Assembly (NCBI RefSeq): GCF_030718995.1
Contig: NZ_CP132204.1
Coordinates: 4,584,184-4,648,183 of the forward strand
DNA: 64,000 bases
Direction of reading: 5' to 3'
Source: Arthrobacter oryzae
Lineage (GTDB): Bacteria > Actinomycetota > Actinomycetes > Actinomycetales > Micrococcaceae
The notes under the pieces: generated by a model
The model's database searches: none
Told to the model about the DNA's origin: nothing
What the model saw: only the letters and a program-made list of their open reading frames with translations
Part shown: positions 57,068-64,000 of the stretch, in pieces
Layout: each line of letters starts with the position of its first letter
Position numbering within the stretch: position 1 is the first letter of the stretch
Position numbers and translations under genes: made by a program

Positions 57068-58230
57068 GCGTCTGCCTTTTCCGATGGGGTCCCGAGGGTA
57101 CTGGTGTCCAGGACAAAACGATACTTGACGTCCCCCGCCACCATACGGTCATACGCCTCGTTCAGCTGCCCGGCGGCCACCACCTCGATGTCGGAGACCA
57201 CACCGTGTTCGGCGCAGAAGTCCAGCATTTCCTGGGTTTCGGCGATTCCGCCGATCAGGGATCCGGCATAGGCGATCCGGCGCCGGATCAGTGCCCCCGG
57301 GTTGACCGGCGGCATGCCGCCTGAGGGCAGTCCCAGCTGGAAGAGTGCCCCGTCCCTGCGGAGGGTCCGGAAGTACGGGTTCAGGTCGTGCGGAGCCGCC
57401 ACGGTGTCGATGATGACGTCGATACTCCGGCTGGCAGCTGCCATGGCGGCTTCGTCGCGCGAGAGGATGACGCCGTCGGCGCCAAGCCCGTGCGCTGCGG
57501 CAACCTTGGATTCCGAGGTGGTGAACACCTTCACCACGGCCCCCATGGCTTTGGCGAGCTTCACGGCCATGTGGCCCAGTCCGCCCAGGCCCACCACGCC
57601 CACAACGTCCCCGGCTTCGACGCCGAAGTGCCGCAGCGGTGAATACGTGGTGATGCCGGCGCAGAGGAGCGGCGCGGCGGCCGCCGGATCAAGGTTTTCC
57701 GGAACCCGCAGCACGTAGCGGCGGTCCACTACCACGGACGTGGCGTAGCCGCCCTGGGTGACGGCGTCACCGTTGCGGGCGTCCACGGCTCCGTACGTGC
57801 CGGTCATGCCGTTTTCGCAGTACTGCTCCAGGCCGTCCAGGCAGCTGTCGCACTCGCGGCAGGAATCCGCGATGCAGCCCACGCCCACGAGGTCACCCGG
57901 GGCGAAGTCGTCGACGGCGGCACCGACGCGGCTGACGCGGCCCACGATTTCGTGGCCGGGCACCAGCGGATATTTCGGTGCGCCCCACTCGCCGCGCGTT
58001 GCGTGCACATCCGAATGGCAGAGGCCGCAGAACTCAATGGCGATCTCGACGTCGTCGTCCTTGGGGGCACGGCGGGCGACGGTCAGCGGAACCAGGCCGC
58101 TGTCTGCGGCTGTGGCCCCGTAAGCTGCGGCGAGCCGCGGCGCAGTCGAGGGTGCAGGCTGCGTTGTGCCTCGCGGCGTGCCGGGGAGCGGTTTGGCGAG
58201 GGGCGGCGGTACGGGGCGTCCGGGAGTCAT
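57064..58230 (-). CDS. Zinc-dependent NAD(P)-alcohol dehydrogenase
   Basis: 388 aa, ATG start. The catalytic zinc site begins CGLCHSDVH, with PLVPGHEIVG; the structural zinc cysteines are in CRECDSCLDGLEQYC; the nucleotide-binding motif is VVGLGGLGHMAVK. The sequence fits the YahK/cinnamyl-alcohol dehydrogenase branch (aldehyde reductases). The Pro/Thr/Ala-rich N-terminal 30 residues are extra and the true start may lie downstream. Confidence 0.93.
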   Translation of the reverse strand: MTPGRPVPPPLAKPLPGTPRGTTQPAPSTAPRLAAAYGATAADSGLVPLTVARRAPKDDDVEIAIEFCGLCHSDVHATRGEWGAPKYPLVPGHEIVGRVSRVGAAVDDFAPGDLVGVGCIADSCRECDSCLDGLEQYCENGMTGTYGAVDARNGDAVTQGGYATSVVVDRRYVLRVPENLDPAAAAPLLCAGITTYSPLRHFGVEAGDVVGVVGLGGLGHMAVKLAKAMGAVVKVFTTSESKVAAAHGLGADGVILSRDEAAMAAASRSIDVIIDTVAAPHDLNPYFRTLRRDGALFQLGLPSGGMPPVNPGALIRRRIAYAGSLIGGIAETQEMLDFCAEHGVVSDIEVVAAGQLNEAYDRMVAGDVKYRFVLDTSTLGTPSEKADA

Positions 58231-58276
58231 GCTCCGACGCTACCCCCGCCGGCATCCAGTGATCCAATCGGCGCTG

Positions 58277-58302
58277 GGCGGCTTCTCACGAACGTCGCAA
58301 CA
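58277..58302 (+). repeat. Left terminal inverted repeat
   Basis: The core GGCTTCTCACGAACGTCGCA (58280-58299) and outer GGC match the reverse complement of the right end, GGTTTCTCACGGACGTCGCA, with transitions. Confidence 0.8.
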
Positions 58303-58326
58303 CCAATCTGAAAGAGATGTTGGATC

Positions 58327-59298
58327 ATGCGCAGTTCGACGCGCCGATCGCGAAAAATGGGCCCGGAGGGCTTGGTCGAGAAGAAGCCCTTGTACGTTCA
58401 GCTCATGAAAGAAGGCCACTCCAACTCGGCAGCATGCAGGATTCTTGGGATCCACAAAAACACGGGCAGGCGTTGGTTGCATGGGCGCAACGGGGTCGAG
58501 GGCCTGGTGCAGCAGGGAGTTGGCCCGGAATCGACCGGACTCACGTCGCTATCATCCGTTCCGCGCCCAGCAAATGGCACAGAAGAGAAGGCCGCGACCC
58601 AGACTGGCAAGCTTGCCGGAGATGACGAGCTCAGGGATTACGTCGTGGCCTGTCTATCGAAGCGGTGGAGCCCCCAGCAGGTCTCCTGGGCCCTAGAGGA
58701 ACGGTTTCCGGGGGAAAAGCACCGGCACTTGGCTCATGAAACGATCTACCGTGCGCTCTACCAATAAGCATCCGCCTCGTTCCAGCGGGATCTGCCCGCC
58801 TGCTGCGTTCGGGTAAGTTCAGCAGGCGACCAAGGTCCAGGACCAAGGTGAAGCCACGCCAGTACATTACAGATGCCCCGAAAATCGGGGACCGCCCAGC
58901 CCACATCGCCACCAGGGAGGAAGCTGGCCATTGGGAAGGTGACCTCACGCTCTTCGCGACTCCTCGTCGCTTTCGTGCTCCGTCCGGGGAGCAGGTCCGA
59001 CAACGTGCGTGACCAGCTCATCGAAGTGCTCGCAGTCATGCCCGCCACCTTGCGGAGGACATTGACGTGGGACCGTGGATCAGAGATGGCCAAACACGCC
59101 GAGATCACAGCTGCGCTGGGGACGCTCGTGTACTTCTGCGATCCGGCCAGCCCCTGGCAGCGCGCGTCAAACGAGAACGCTAATGGCCTACTTCGGTTGT
59201 ACTTCCGGAAAGGAGATGACCTAGGCACCATCAAACCGGCGGATGCCCTCTTCGCCGCAACGGAGATCAACAGCCGCCCCAGAGCTGTGCTGAATTAG
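58327..59298 (+). pseudogene. Degenerate IS30-family transposase
   Basis: The N-terminal part (KKPLYVQLMKEGHSNSAACR, HKNTGRRWLHGR, SKRWSPQQVSWALEE, HETIYRALYQ) ends at TAA 58765-58767. The frame then resumes, but one base is missing near 58802 (LLRSGKFSRRPRSRTKVKPR and GHWEGDLTLF lie in another frame). A second shift with a short deletion near 58950 leads to SSRLLVAFVLRPGS, TWDRGSEMAKH and NENANGLLRLYF. The C-terminus stops early at 59298 (RPRAVLN). All three DDE residues survive, spread over two frames, so the protein cannot be made intact. The element is no longer self-mobile. Confidence 0.9.
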
Positions 59299-59369
59299 TC
59301 CAGCGCATCCGCCAAGTTCGCGACTTATCACGACGCAGCGGCCAAGTTAGCAGTGCCTGGTTCATCCGT

Positions 59370-59383
59370 CCCGTAAGGAGATC
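59370..59383 (+). repeat. 14-bp direct repeat, copy 1
   Basis: CCCGTAAGGAGATC occurs here and identically at 60718-60731, bracketing the HNH cassette. Chance identity over 14 bases in this span is unlikely. Confidence 0.7.
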
Positions 59384-59444
59384 CTCCACCGACCACCGTC
59401 CGGCCCCATTTAGCGTGCGTCCAAATTCCCGGCTTTCCGGGGGT

Positions 59445-59490
59445 GAAGTTTGCCGTTATTTGGCGGCTTTTCTTGATCGATAAATGTCGC
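59445..59490 (+). repeat. Site-like repeat A before the HNH cassette
   Basis: TATTTGGCGGC, 18 bases, then AAATGTCGC. Repeat B (60664-60708) has TAAATGGCGGC, 19 bases, TATTTGTCGC in the same orientation. Each contains two TAWWTG-GCGGC/TCGC half-elements. The HNH ORF's start codon falls inside this repeat. These could be recombinase sites or remnants of one duplicated sequence. Confidence 0.4.
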
Positions 59491-59843
59491 TAGTTGCCGA
59501 TGACGAGGATGCTGGCTGCTGCTTCGATGACGTCGTCGGTGATGGTTTTGAGCTGGTTGATTTTGAGAACGGAGCGATCTGGGGGAACAGTCGCCCTGGC
59601 ACGCCTGTTCACTGCTTCGGAGAAATCGGACAAATTGACCGAGCAGGGTGTGGTGTTTGTGTTGGCTGCGGCAATCCTCTGGACGTTGGAGATGCTGCGG
59701 GGCACCACGGCGTCCGACACTCGAATGGTGGTACCACAGACCCATCCAACCTCTGGATACTCTGCCGAACGTGTCACACTGAGATCCACCTACGACGTAA
59801 GCGTGGCAGGATCTCTATGGAGGGGGACGGTAATGATTCCTGA
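59484..59843 (+). CDS. HNH nuclease-like ORF, probably N-terminally truncated
   Basis: 119 aa, opening just after an in-frame TAA at 59481-59483, with no ribosome site. From about residue 54 it reads AGCGVCVGCGNPL, AGHHGVRHSNGGTTDPSNLW and LCRTCHTEIHLRRKRG: two CxxC zinc pairs and an HH...N...H core of the McrA-like HNH fold. Residues 1-50 look unrelated to nucleases and may be a shadow of another fragment. It is probably the C-terminal domain of a larger nuclease or toxin. It overlaps the next gene by 11 bp. Confidence 0.6.
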   Translation: MSLVADDEDAGCCFDDVVGDGFELVDFENGAIWGNSRPGTPVHCFGEIGQIDRAGCGVCVGCGNPLDVGDAAGHHGVRHSNGGTTDPSNLWILCRTCHTEIHLRRKRGRISMEGDGNDS

Positions 59844-60504
59844 GATTCGGGTCACTGCTGTCCAGCAGGGCACAGTCCCGCCCTACGCTTACACCCAAGA
59901 CGCCACAGCCCTGGCTGGCCGCGAGCTAGTATGCGCGGGAGCCCTGCGGTATGACGTCCACGAAATCGATCGAATTCTCCGTGCCTGCGCCGCGGATCTA
60001 GCTCACCGGTCGTCTCTTGATGCGACCCCGATCTACGTCGAGGGGCTCGGGACCTTTGCTAGCGGGACAGTGGAGCCAGACTGGGTAGAGGCGTTACAAC
60101 TCGGCGCGCGGATGCGGGAACGAAGGGGGAATTGGGTTCAAATCGTCCCCGTCGATCCGGCCCCCACCGTGGACTCCCCCGACATGGCCAAGAGTCTGGG
60201 CGAGGGGCGTGATCCGGTTTGGCAGTGGCTAGTGCGCCCTTGGGACCTGCCCGTGCCATCCGAGAGCCACCTGGTCACGACACTCGGAGTCCTAACCAAG
60301 TCCTCGCCGCCGGTCTCGGTCTTCCGCTGGGAAGTCGATCAATGGGAGGCCTTGGACCGGCCAGCAGATCAAGTAGTCCGAGACACCGTGCGTGTGACGC
60401 CCATCGGCCTGCTCGCGGCGGTAGTGGCTGACTACTCGCTCGCTCTCTCCCTAGGAATCGGCGAAGGCCTTCAACGTGTTGGATCGGCGTGGATTCGGAC
60501 TTGA
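59833..60504 (+). CDS. Hypothetical protein, possible immunity partner of the HNH protein
   Basis: 223 aa from the ATG at 59833, chosen because GAGGGGGACGG precedes it; the open frame extends back to 59494 across the HNH ORF but that part is a shadow. No signal peptide or membrane helix is visible. The protein is acidic to neutral and Trp-rich (WQWLVRPWDLP, FRWEVDQWEALD), and its end VRVTPIGLLAAVVADYSLAL resembles the closing segment of DUF2185/Imm-type immunity proteins. That resemblance is from memory and unverified. The tight overlap with an HNH ORF fits a toxin-immunity pair. Confidence 0.55.
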   Translation: MIPEIRVTAVQQGTVPPYAYTQDATALAGRELVCAGALRYDVHEIDRILRACAADLAHRSSLDATPIYVEGLGTFASGTVEPDWVEALQLGARMRERRGNWVQIVPVDPAPTVDSPDMAKSLGEGRDPVWQWLVRPWDLPVPSESHLVTTLGVLTKSSPPVSVFRWEVDQWEALDRPADQVVRDTVRVTPIGLLAAVVADYSLALSLGIGEGLQRVGSAWIRT

Positions 60505-60663
60505 TGGGCTTCCGGCCGGGAGCTGTGCGCCCGAGGGCTGCTATTTGTCCCCTGTGGCAGGTGCGAAAGTGATGTAGTGCTGCACGCTATCCAATAACGA
60601 CCGTTTCTGACCTCGACGCGGCAGGCCTCCAAAAAGTTGAATATGCACTCATATCGTTTGTGA

Positions 60664-60708
60664 CTTTCGGCGGTAAATGGCGGCATTTTTCACGGCGCTA
60701 TTTGTCGC
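60664..60708 (+). repeat. Site-like repeat B after the HNH cassette
   Basis: See repeat A at 59445: TAAATGGCGGC and TATTTGTCGC spaced by 19 bases, ten bases before the second 14-bp direct repeat. The 60505-60741 gap otherwise holds no gene and is AT-richer than its surroundings. Confidence 0.4.
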
Positions 60709-60717
60709 ATGGCGTAG

Positions 60718-60731
60718 CCCGTAAGGAGATC
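60718..60731 (+). repeat. 14-bp direct repeat, copy 2
   Basis: CCCGTAAGGAGATC, identical to 59370-59383. It is followed within 11 bases by the stop of the minus-strand lipoprotein gene. Confidence 0.7.
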
Positions 60732-60741
60732 GCCTATCGCA

Positions 60742-61491
60742 TCAGCTGGTCACTTGTCGGAGCTTGAATACGATCGAGTCGAAGACGGCGCGTGCCTCTC
60801 GTGTCAGCTCCGGATTGATCGATTCGTGGAATTGGACCACCCAGAACATAGCGCGCTGGCCGTTCAGGTTGACCACGCGGTAGGTTTCGCGCTCAGCGAC
60901 GCTCGAGTACCAGCGGGTGCATAGGTTCGAATATTCTGAGTGAACGCAAAACTGACCGTTGTCGCAGGCTTTGATGTCCACGTCGCCCTCGACGGAGTGG
61001 TTGAACTCGACGCCGGAGTAATCGCCCACCACGACCTCGACGGGAGGGGTGCTCACCGTTGACGTCTGGGCCGTCAACGCGTCGACGAACGCCTTAGCCG
61101 ATGGATTGACCTCGACGAGCGCGCCCTGCCACTTACATGCGTCCGTCGGCACATGGTTGGAGGGCCACCAACCGACGAAGACCGCCATTTCATCCGGGTG
61201 ATCCGGGTCGTCCTTTCCCAGGCCATCGCCGTCGGCCGACCAGCCGTCTGGGACGGTGATCTCGAAATTCTCTTTGAAGCTGGTGACGAGGTATGTACCG
61301 GGGTCGATGTCGCCACTGTCCGGCAGCGGTGGGACCGTGGGCACCAGTGGGACCGTGGGCACCGGTGGGACATTGCGAGCCTCCGTAGTCGGTGCGGGGG
61401 ATGGCGTCTCGGCGACGGTGCACGCCGAAAGGCCGAGGCAAACGGACAAGACTGATGTCATGGAGATGAAATGGCGTAGCAACACACGCAT
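60742..61491 (-). CDS. Secreted lipoprotein of unknown function
   Basis: 249 aa from the ATG at 61491 with GGAGGCC upstream; six earlier codons are less likely. A type II signal peptide MRVLLRHFISMTSVLSVCLG ends in the lipobox LSAC. A Pro/Val/Thr-rich linker follows, then a globular domain of about 190 residues with ITVPDGW, a WW pair and three later cysteines, as seen in many actinobacterial surface lipoproteins. No enzyme motif is visible. It is divergent in orientation from the HNH cassette. Confidence 0.75.
   Translation of the reverse strand: MRVLLRHFISMTSVLSVCLGLSACTVAETPSPAPTTEARNVPPVPTVPLVPTVPPLPDSGDIDPGTYLVTSFKENFEITVPDGWSADGDGLGKDDPDHPDEMAVFVGWWPSNHVPTDACKWQGALVEVNPSAKAFVDALTAQTSTVSTPPVEVVVGDYSGVEFNHSVEGDVDIKACDNGQFCVHSEYSNLCTRWYSSVAERETYRVVNLNGQRAMFWVVQFHESINPELTREARAVFDSIVFKLRQVTS
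61329..61371 (-). repeat. 18-bp tandem repeats in the lipoprotein linker
   Basis: GTGGGACCGTGGGCACCA, then the same with a final G, then GTGGGAC: about 2.4 copies, encoding a VPTVPP-type linker. The repeat is in frame, so copy change would only alter linker length. Confidence 0.85.
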
Positions 61492-61623
61492 GGAGGCCTC
61501 CAAAGGCAACCCTTATGCTGCGGACGTTACGCCCAGCCAACACTGACCGCAAGAGCCGCCAGAAGCCAACGCTTCCCCATTTTGGATAACGGGAACGGAT
61601 GGTGAGTCCCGCCGCCGGATCCG

Positions 61624-62094
61624 CTACGGGAGCGCGAGGTCCATGATCGGTGTGAAAACCATATCCTCGGTAGGATCGCGAGCAGGCAGCACCACGCCTC
61701 GCGGATCCTGGACAATGCGAGGCGCTGGGGGTCTACGCGGGTCCCGTCCGAGCCCGAGCGTCGCAGTCTGGGCGACGAGCGGGCGGGCGAACGCCGTTCC
61801 CATAACGCTGAACCGGTCACTCCCGCCGCCATTCCCGTGAACCATCTTCGCGAACGTGCCGTCTGAGAGCCGTAGAACGAGCGCGTCTTCGCGCCCGCTC
61901 CGCAATGGTTGATCGATAAAAGTCACGTTCACCCGCACAAACGAGTCCCAAACCTCATAGCTGGTCACATAACCCCGGACCCCCGAGCCGTCCGGAACTA
62001 CCACCTCGAACTCATGCCGCTCGGGAAGTAGCACGCGTTCGAGCCGAGGCGGCTCGCCCCCCATAGAGTGCACAGCCCCGATCATCGTCCCCAT
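61624..62094 (-). CDS. Hypothetical protein
   Basis: 156 aa, ATG start; ATGs three and ten codons later are alternatives and no ribosome site is clear. It has no signal peptide. The middle part (HEFEVVVPDGSGVRGYVTSY, FVRVNVTFIDQPL) looks beta-rich, and the end is Pro/Arg-rich (GRDPRRPPAPRIVQD). I do not recognise a family. It lies upstream of the lipoprotein on the same strand, 132 bp apart. Confidence 0.55.
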   Translation of the reverse strand: MGTMIGAVHSMGGEPPRLERVLLPERHEFEVVVPDGSGVRGYVTSYEVWDSFVRVNVTFIDQPLRSGREDALVLRLSDGTFAKMVHGNGGGSDRFSVMGTAFARPLVAQTATLGLGRDPRRPPAPRIVQDPRGVVLPARDPTEDMVFTPIMDLALP

Positions 62095-62426
62095 TGTTTA
62101 GCTCCCGTGTCTGTCATCAGCGTGGCCCCATCCCGTTCGCGACACCACCGATGATTCCTGACAGCAATCGGCTGTCAAGACTCCGGCTGCCGCGCTGCGG
62201 CATGTCCTGCTGTCCCGGTTTAGAATCCGTGCCGCAAGACACTCCCTCACGGGTCGCCCGTCAGACCAGGATTTCATTAGAGAAGGCCAGCATCCGGAGC
62301 CTTACTCATCCGATAAGACTCGTCTGCGAAACTGCCCGATGACGGTACCCGGAGGGCCACACGTCACTCCGGGAGTAGTACTAGTATTCGATCCCGGCCT
62401 CAGCAGGTATGTTCAAGGCAGACCCC
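62095..62426. other. Non-coding right part of the island
   Basis: This 332-bp stretch holds no convincing gene. A plus-strand open frame (62094-62342) has no ribosome site and an unnatural composition. I see no repeat or terminator other than the island's right end beginning at 62427. Confidence 0.5.
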
Positions 62427-62452
62427 TATTGCGACGTCCGTGAGAAACCCCC
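62427..62452 (-). repeat. Right terminal inverted repeat
   Basis: Reverse-complement core GGTTTCTCACGGACGTCGCA, matching the left end. It ends 20 bp before the sulfurtransferase stop at 62472. Confidence 0.8.
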
Positions 62453-62471
62453 TGTTCCCGTCGGAACAGGG

Positions 62472-63308
62472 CTACGGGGCCGCTCCCGTGGCCACCTCGT
62501 TGGCGGGGTCATTGGACCACTGCGAAAAGGAGCCGGGATACAGTGCGGCCGGAAAACCTGCGATTTCCAGGGCGGCGATTTCGTGCGCCGCCGTGACGCC
62601 GGAGCCGCAGTAGACAGCCGTGGGCACGTCCGGCCGCACGCCCAGGGCGATGAAACGGTCCCGCAGTTCCGCCGGCGGCAGGAACCGCCCGTCGCTTCCG
62701 ATGTTCCCGGCCGTGGGTGCACTGACAGCGCCCGGGATGTGTCCCGCCCGCGGATCCACCGGCTCGATCTCGCCGCGGTAGCGTTCCCCCGCCCGGGCGT
62801 CCAGCAGGACCCCGCGCTCCGCCCACTGCCCGGCCTGGGCTGCGTCAATGACGGGCATCCCGCCATCCGTCAGCGTCACGTCACCCAGCGATGCCTGCTC
62901 AAGGCCGCCTTCCATGGCGTATCCCGCCGCCCGCCAGGCGGACAGGCCGCCGTCGAGCAGGAAGACGGTGGAAAAACCGGCGTTGCGCAGCATCCACCAC
63001 AACCTGGCGGCGGCGGTGCCGCCGGTGTCGTCATAGGCAACCACGACGTCGTTGTCCCGGATTCCCCAGCAGCGCGCCGATTCCTGGAACTGCGGCAGCG
63101 GCGGCAAGGGGTGCCTGCCCGCGCCCGGATCCGCGGGGCCGGCCAGGCTCGTGGGCAGGTCCACGTAGACAGCGCCGGGTATATGGGCCTCAAGATAGTG
63201 CTCGCGGCCGTGGGGATCGCCCAGCGCCCAGCGCACATCCAACAGAACGGTGCGCTTGCCGGAGGTCATCCGGTGATTCAGCGCGGACACGTCCATCAGG
63301 GGGTTCAT
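62472..63308 (-). CDS. Thiosulfate/3-mercaptopyruvate sulfurtransferase
   Basis: 278 aa from the ATG at 63308 after AAAGGAGATTTG; the frame is open 23 codons further. Two rhodanese domains are present: the N-terminal inactive one (VLLDVRWALGDPHGRE, HIPGAVYVDL) and the C-terminal one with the active cysteine loop YCGSGVTAAHE. CG[ST]GVTA-type loops are usually mercaptopyruvate- or thiosulfate-specific. It is divergent from a cysteine-metabolism gene, which supports a sulfur-handling role. Confidence 0.94.
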   Translation of the reverse strand: MNPLMDVSALNHRMTSGKRTVLLDVRWALGDPHGREHYLEAHIPGAVYVDLPTSLAGPADPGAGRHPLPPLPQFQESARCWGIRDNDVVVAYDDTGGTAAARLWWMLRNAGFSTVFLLDGGLSAWRAAGYAMEGGLEQASLGDVTLTDGGMPVIDAAQAGQWAERGVLLDARAGERYRGEIEPVDPRAGHIPGAVSAPTAGNIGSDGRFLPPAELRDRFIALGVRPDVPTAVYCGSGVTAAHEIAALEIAGFPAALYPGSFSQWSNDPANEVATGAAP

Positions 63309-63418
63309 CAAATCTCCTTTGGTTCGGATGACGGGCCTGCAGCCCGCGCCTGAATGCGGACGGACAGCCGGTTCCAACTGTAGCGGTGGCGGCTTCCTGT
63401 CCCGGGTAGGCTGAATCG

Positions 63419-64000
63419 GTGAACAGAGTGGGTAAGCGTGCGGGCAGCCAGGACCGCGCCTGGGCAGATGAAGCCGTCCGAAGGATCAACGCCGAAAACA
63501 ACAGGTCCGCGGACACGCACCTCTACTCGGTCCCGCTCCCGGAGCACTGGGGCGTCCAGCTGTACCTGAAGGACGAATCCACGCACCGCTCCGGCAGCCT
63601 GAAACACCGGCTCGCCCGCTCGCTGTTCCTGTTCGGCCTGGTCAACGGCTGGATACGGGAAGACACCACCATCGTGGAGGCATCCAGCGGCAGCACGGCC
63701 GTCTCCGAGGCCTACTTCGCCCAGCTCCTCGGCCTGCCGTTCATCGCTGTGATGACCCGCACTACGAGCCCGGAGAAGATCTCCCTGATCGAGCAGTTCG
63801 GCGGGTCCTGCCTGCTGGTGGAACACGCTTCCGAGGTGTACTCCGCCGCGGAGGAGGTCGCGCGGACCACGCGCGGGCATTACATGGACCAGTTCACCTA
63901 CGCCGAGCGGGCCACGGACTGGCGCGGGAACAACAACATCGCCGAGTCCATCTTCCAGCAGCTGGCCCTTGAAGAGCACCCGGTCCCCCGGTGGATTGTG
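63419..64000 (+). CDS. PLP-dependent cysteine synthase/desulfhydrase-like protein (3' end cut by window)
   Basis: The first 194 codons are present, from a GTG at 63419; a second GTG three codons later is possible. The PLP lysine lies in HRSGSLKHRLARSLF and the substrate loop in VEASSGSTAVSEAYFA. TRTTSPEKISLIEQFGG and YMDQFTYAERATDWRG match the group that includes mycobacterial cysteine desulfhydrase Cds1, rather than CysK/CysM proper. It is divergent from the sulfurtransferase across 110 bp. Confidence 0.87.
   Translation, partial: MNRVGKRAGSQDRAWADEAVRRINAENNRSADTHLYSVPLPEHWGVQLYLKDESTHRSGSLKHRLARSLFLFGLVNGWIREDTTIVEASSGSTAVSEAYFAQLLGLPFIAVMTRTTSPEKISLIEQFGGSCLLVEHASEVYSAAEEVARTTRGHYMDQFTYAERATDWRGNNNIAESIFQQLALEEHPVPRWIV

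Larger units (their letters stand above)
58277..62452. mobile_element. 4.2-kb island bounded by 26-bp imperfect inverted repeats
   Basis: Terminal inverted repeats at 58277-58302 and 62427-62452 match at 22 of 26 positions, all but one mismatch being transitions. TG flanks both ends (58275-58276 and 62453-62454), which could be a 2-bp target duplication or chance. The transposase pseudogene starts 25 bp inside the left repeat, as in an IS30-type element, but the matching right repeat lies about 3.1 kb beyond the transposase end. The space between carries four passenger ORFs. It is inserted between the alcohol dehydrogenase and sulfurtransferase genes without breaking either. Confidence 0.7.

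Noticed and set aside
58274..58276. 3-bp CTG target-site duplication at the island ends
   Set aside because: With the ends aligned so that the repeats have equal length, the right flank begins TGT, so only TG is shared, which is within chance.
59494..59832. N-terminal extension of the 223-aa island protein
   Set aside because: The extension overlaps the HNH domain in another frame and has no ribosome site, whereas GAGGGGGACGG precedes the ATG at 59833.
61329..61371. CRISPR-like repeats
   Set aside because: Short in-frame tandem repeats inside a coding linker with no spacers; no CRISPR array was seen anywhere in the window.
62094..62342. 82-aa plus-strand ORF at the right of the island
   Set aside because: No ribosome site, unnatural Arg/Ser/Cys-rich composition, no motif.

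Overview
The window comes from a high-GC actinobacterium, most likely an Arthrobacter/Pseudarthrobacter-type member of the Micrococcaceae. The evidence is pervasive G/C at third codon positions, frequent GTG and TTG starts with 4-bp start/stop overlaps, an actinobacterial NucS mismatch endonuclease, and the classic gene order argS-lysA-hom-thrC-thrB-rho-prfA-prmC-sua5-(wecA)-atpIBEFHAGDC. Both ends cut a gene: an Old Yellow Enzyme-type flavin oxidoreductase at the left and a PLP-dependent cysteine synthase/desulfhydrase-like gene at the right.

Layout. 1-8 kb: OYE oxidoreductase, a thioredoxin-fold/TPR protein that lacks its CxxC, a three-TM secreted-domain protein, an AI-2E family permease, an alpha/beta hydrolase, a small zinc-ribbon protein, nucS, and a cold-shock gene with a long structured leader and a strong terminator. 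8-20.4 kb (minus strand, one probable transcription unit): atpI-like, atpZ-like, atpB-E-F-H-A-G-D-C, then a DUF2550 protein, a membrane-anchored esterase and a rhomboid-like/lysyl-phosphatidylglycerol synthase-like fusion. 20.5-35.6 kb: polyprenol-phosphate sugar transferase, GT2 and WecG-type glycosyltransferases, sua5, prmC, prfA, rho and the aspartate-family amino-acid operon argS-lysA-hom-thrC-thrB. rpmE, often found between rho and prfA in relatives, is absent.

35.7-41.6 kb: a three-gene flavin electron-transfer cassette (FMN-binding lipoprotein, ApbE flavin transferase, NqrB/RnfD-like membrane protein fused to a ferredoxin-reductase module), tRNA-Arg(CCG), a protealysin-like M4 metalloprotease next to an emfourin-like inhibitor, an AraC/GATase1 regulator and a 55-aa membrane peptide. 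41.6-52.6 kb: a complete benzoate-to-muconolactone unit, catBAC on the minus strand and benABCD plus an aromatic-acid transporter and a large LuxR/ATPase regulator on the plus strand, around a 264-bp divergent control region with tandem CCTAGGCAA repeats and hairpins. 52.6-58.2 kb: HrpA helicase, a HIT protein and a zinc alcohol dehydrogenase.

58.28-62.45 kb is the accessory region: a roughly 4.2-kb island bounded by 26-bp imperfect inverted repeats. It has a broken IS30-type transposase at its left end, an HNH nuclease-like ORF overlapping a gene for a possible immunity protein, a lipoprotein and an unknown protein. It sits between the alcohol dehydrogenase and a thiosulfate/mercaptopyruvate sulfurtransferase. 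This island, the paired site-like repeats around its HNH cassette, the flavin cassette and the ben/cat control region are the parts most worth checking. Function calls rest on reading the translated sequences; no database search was run.
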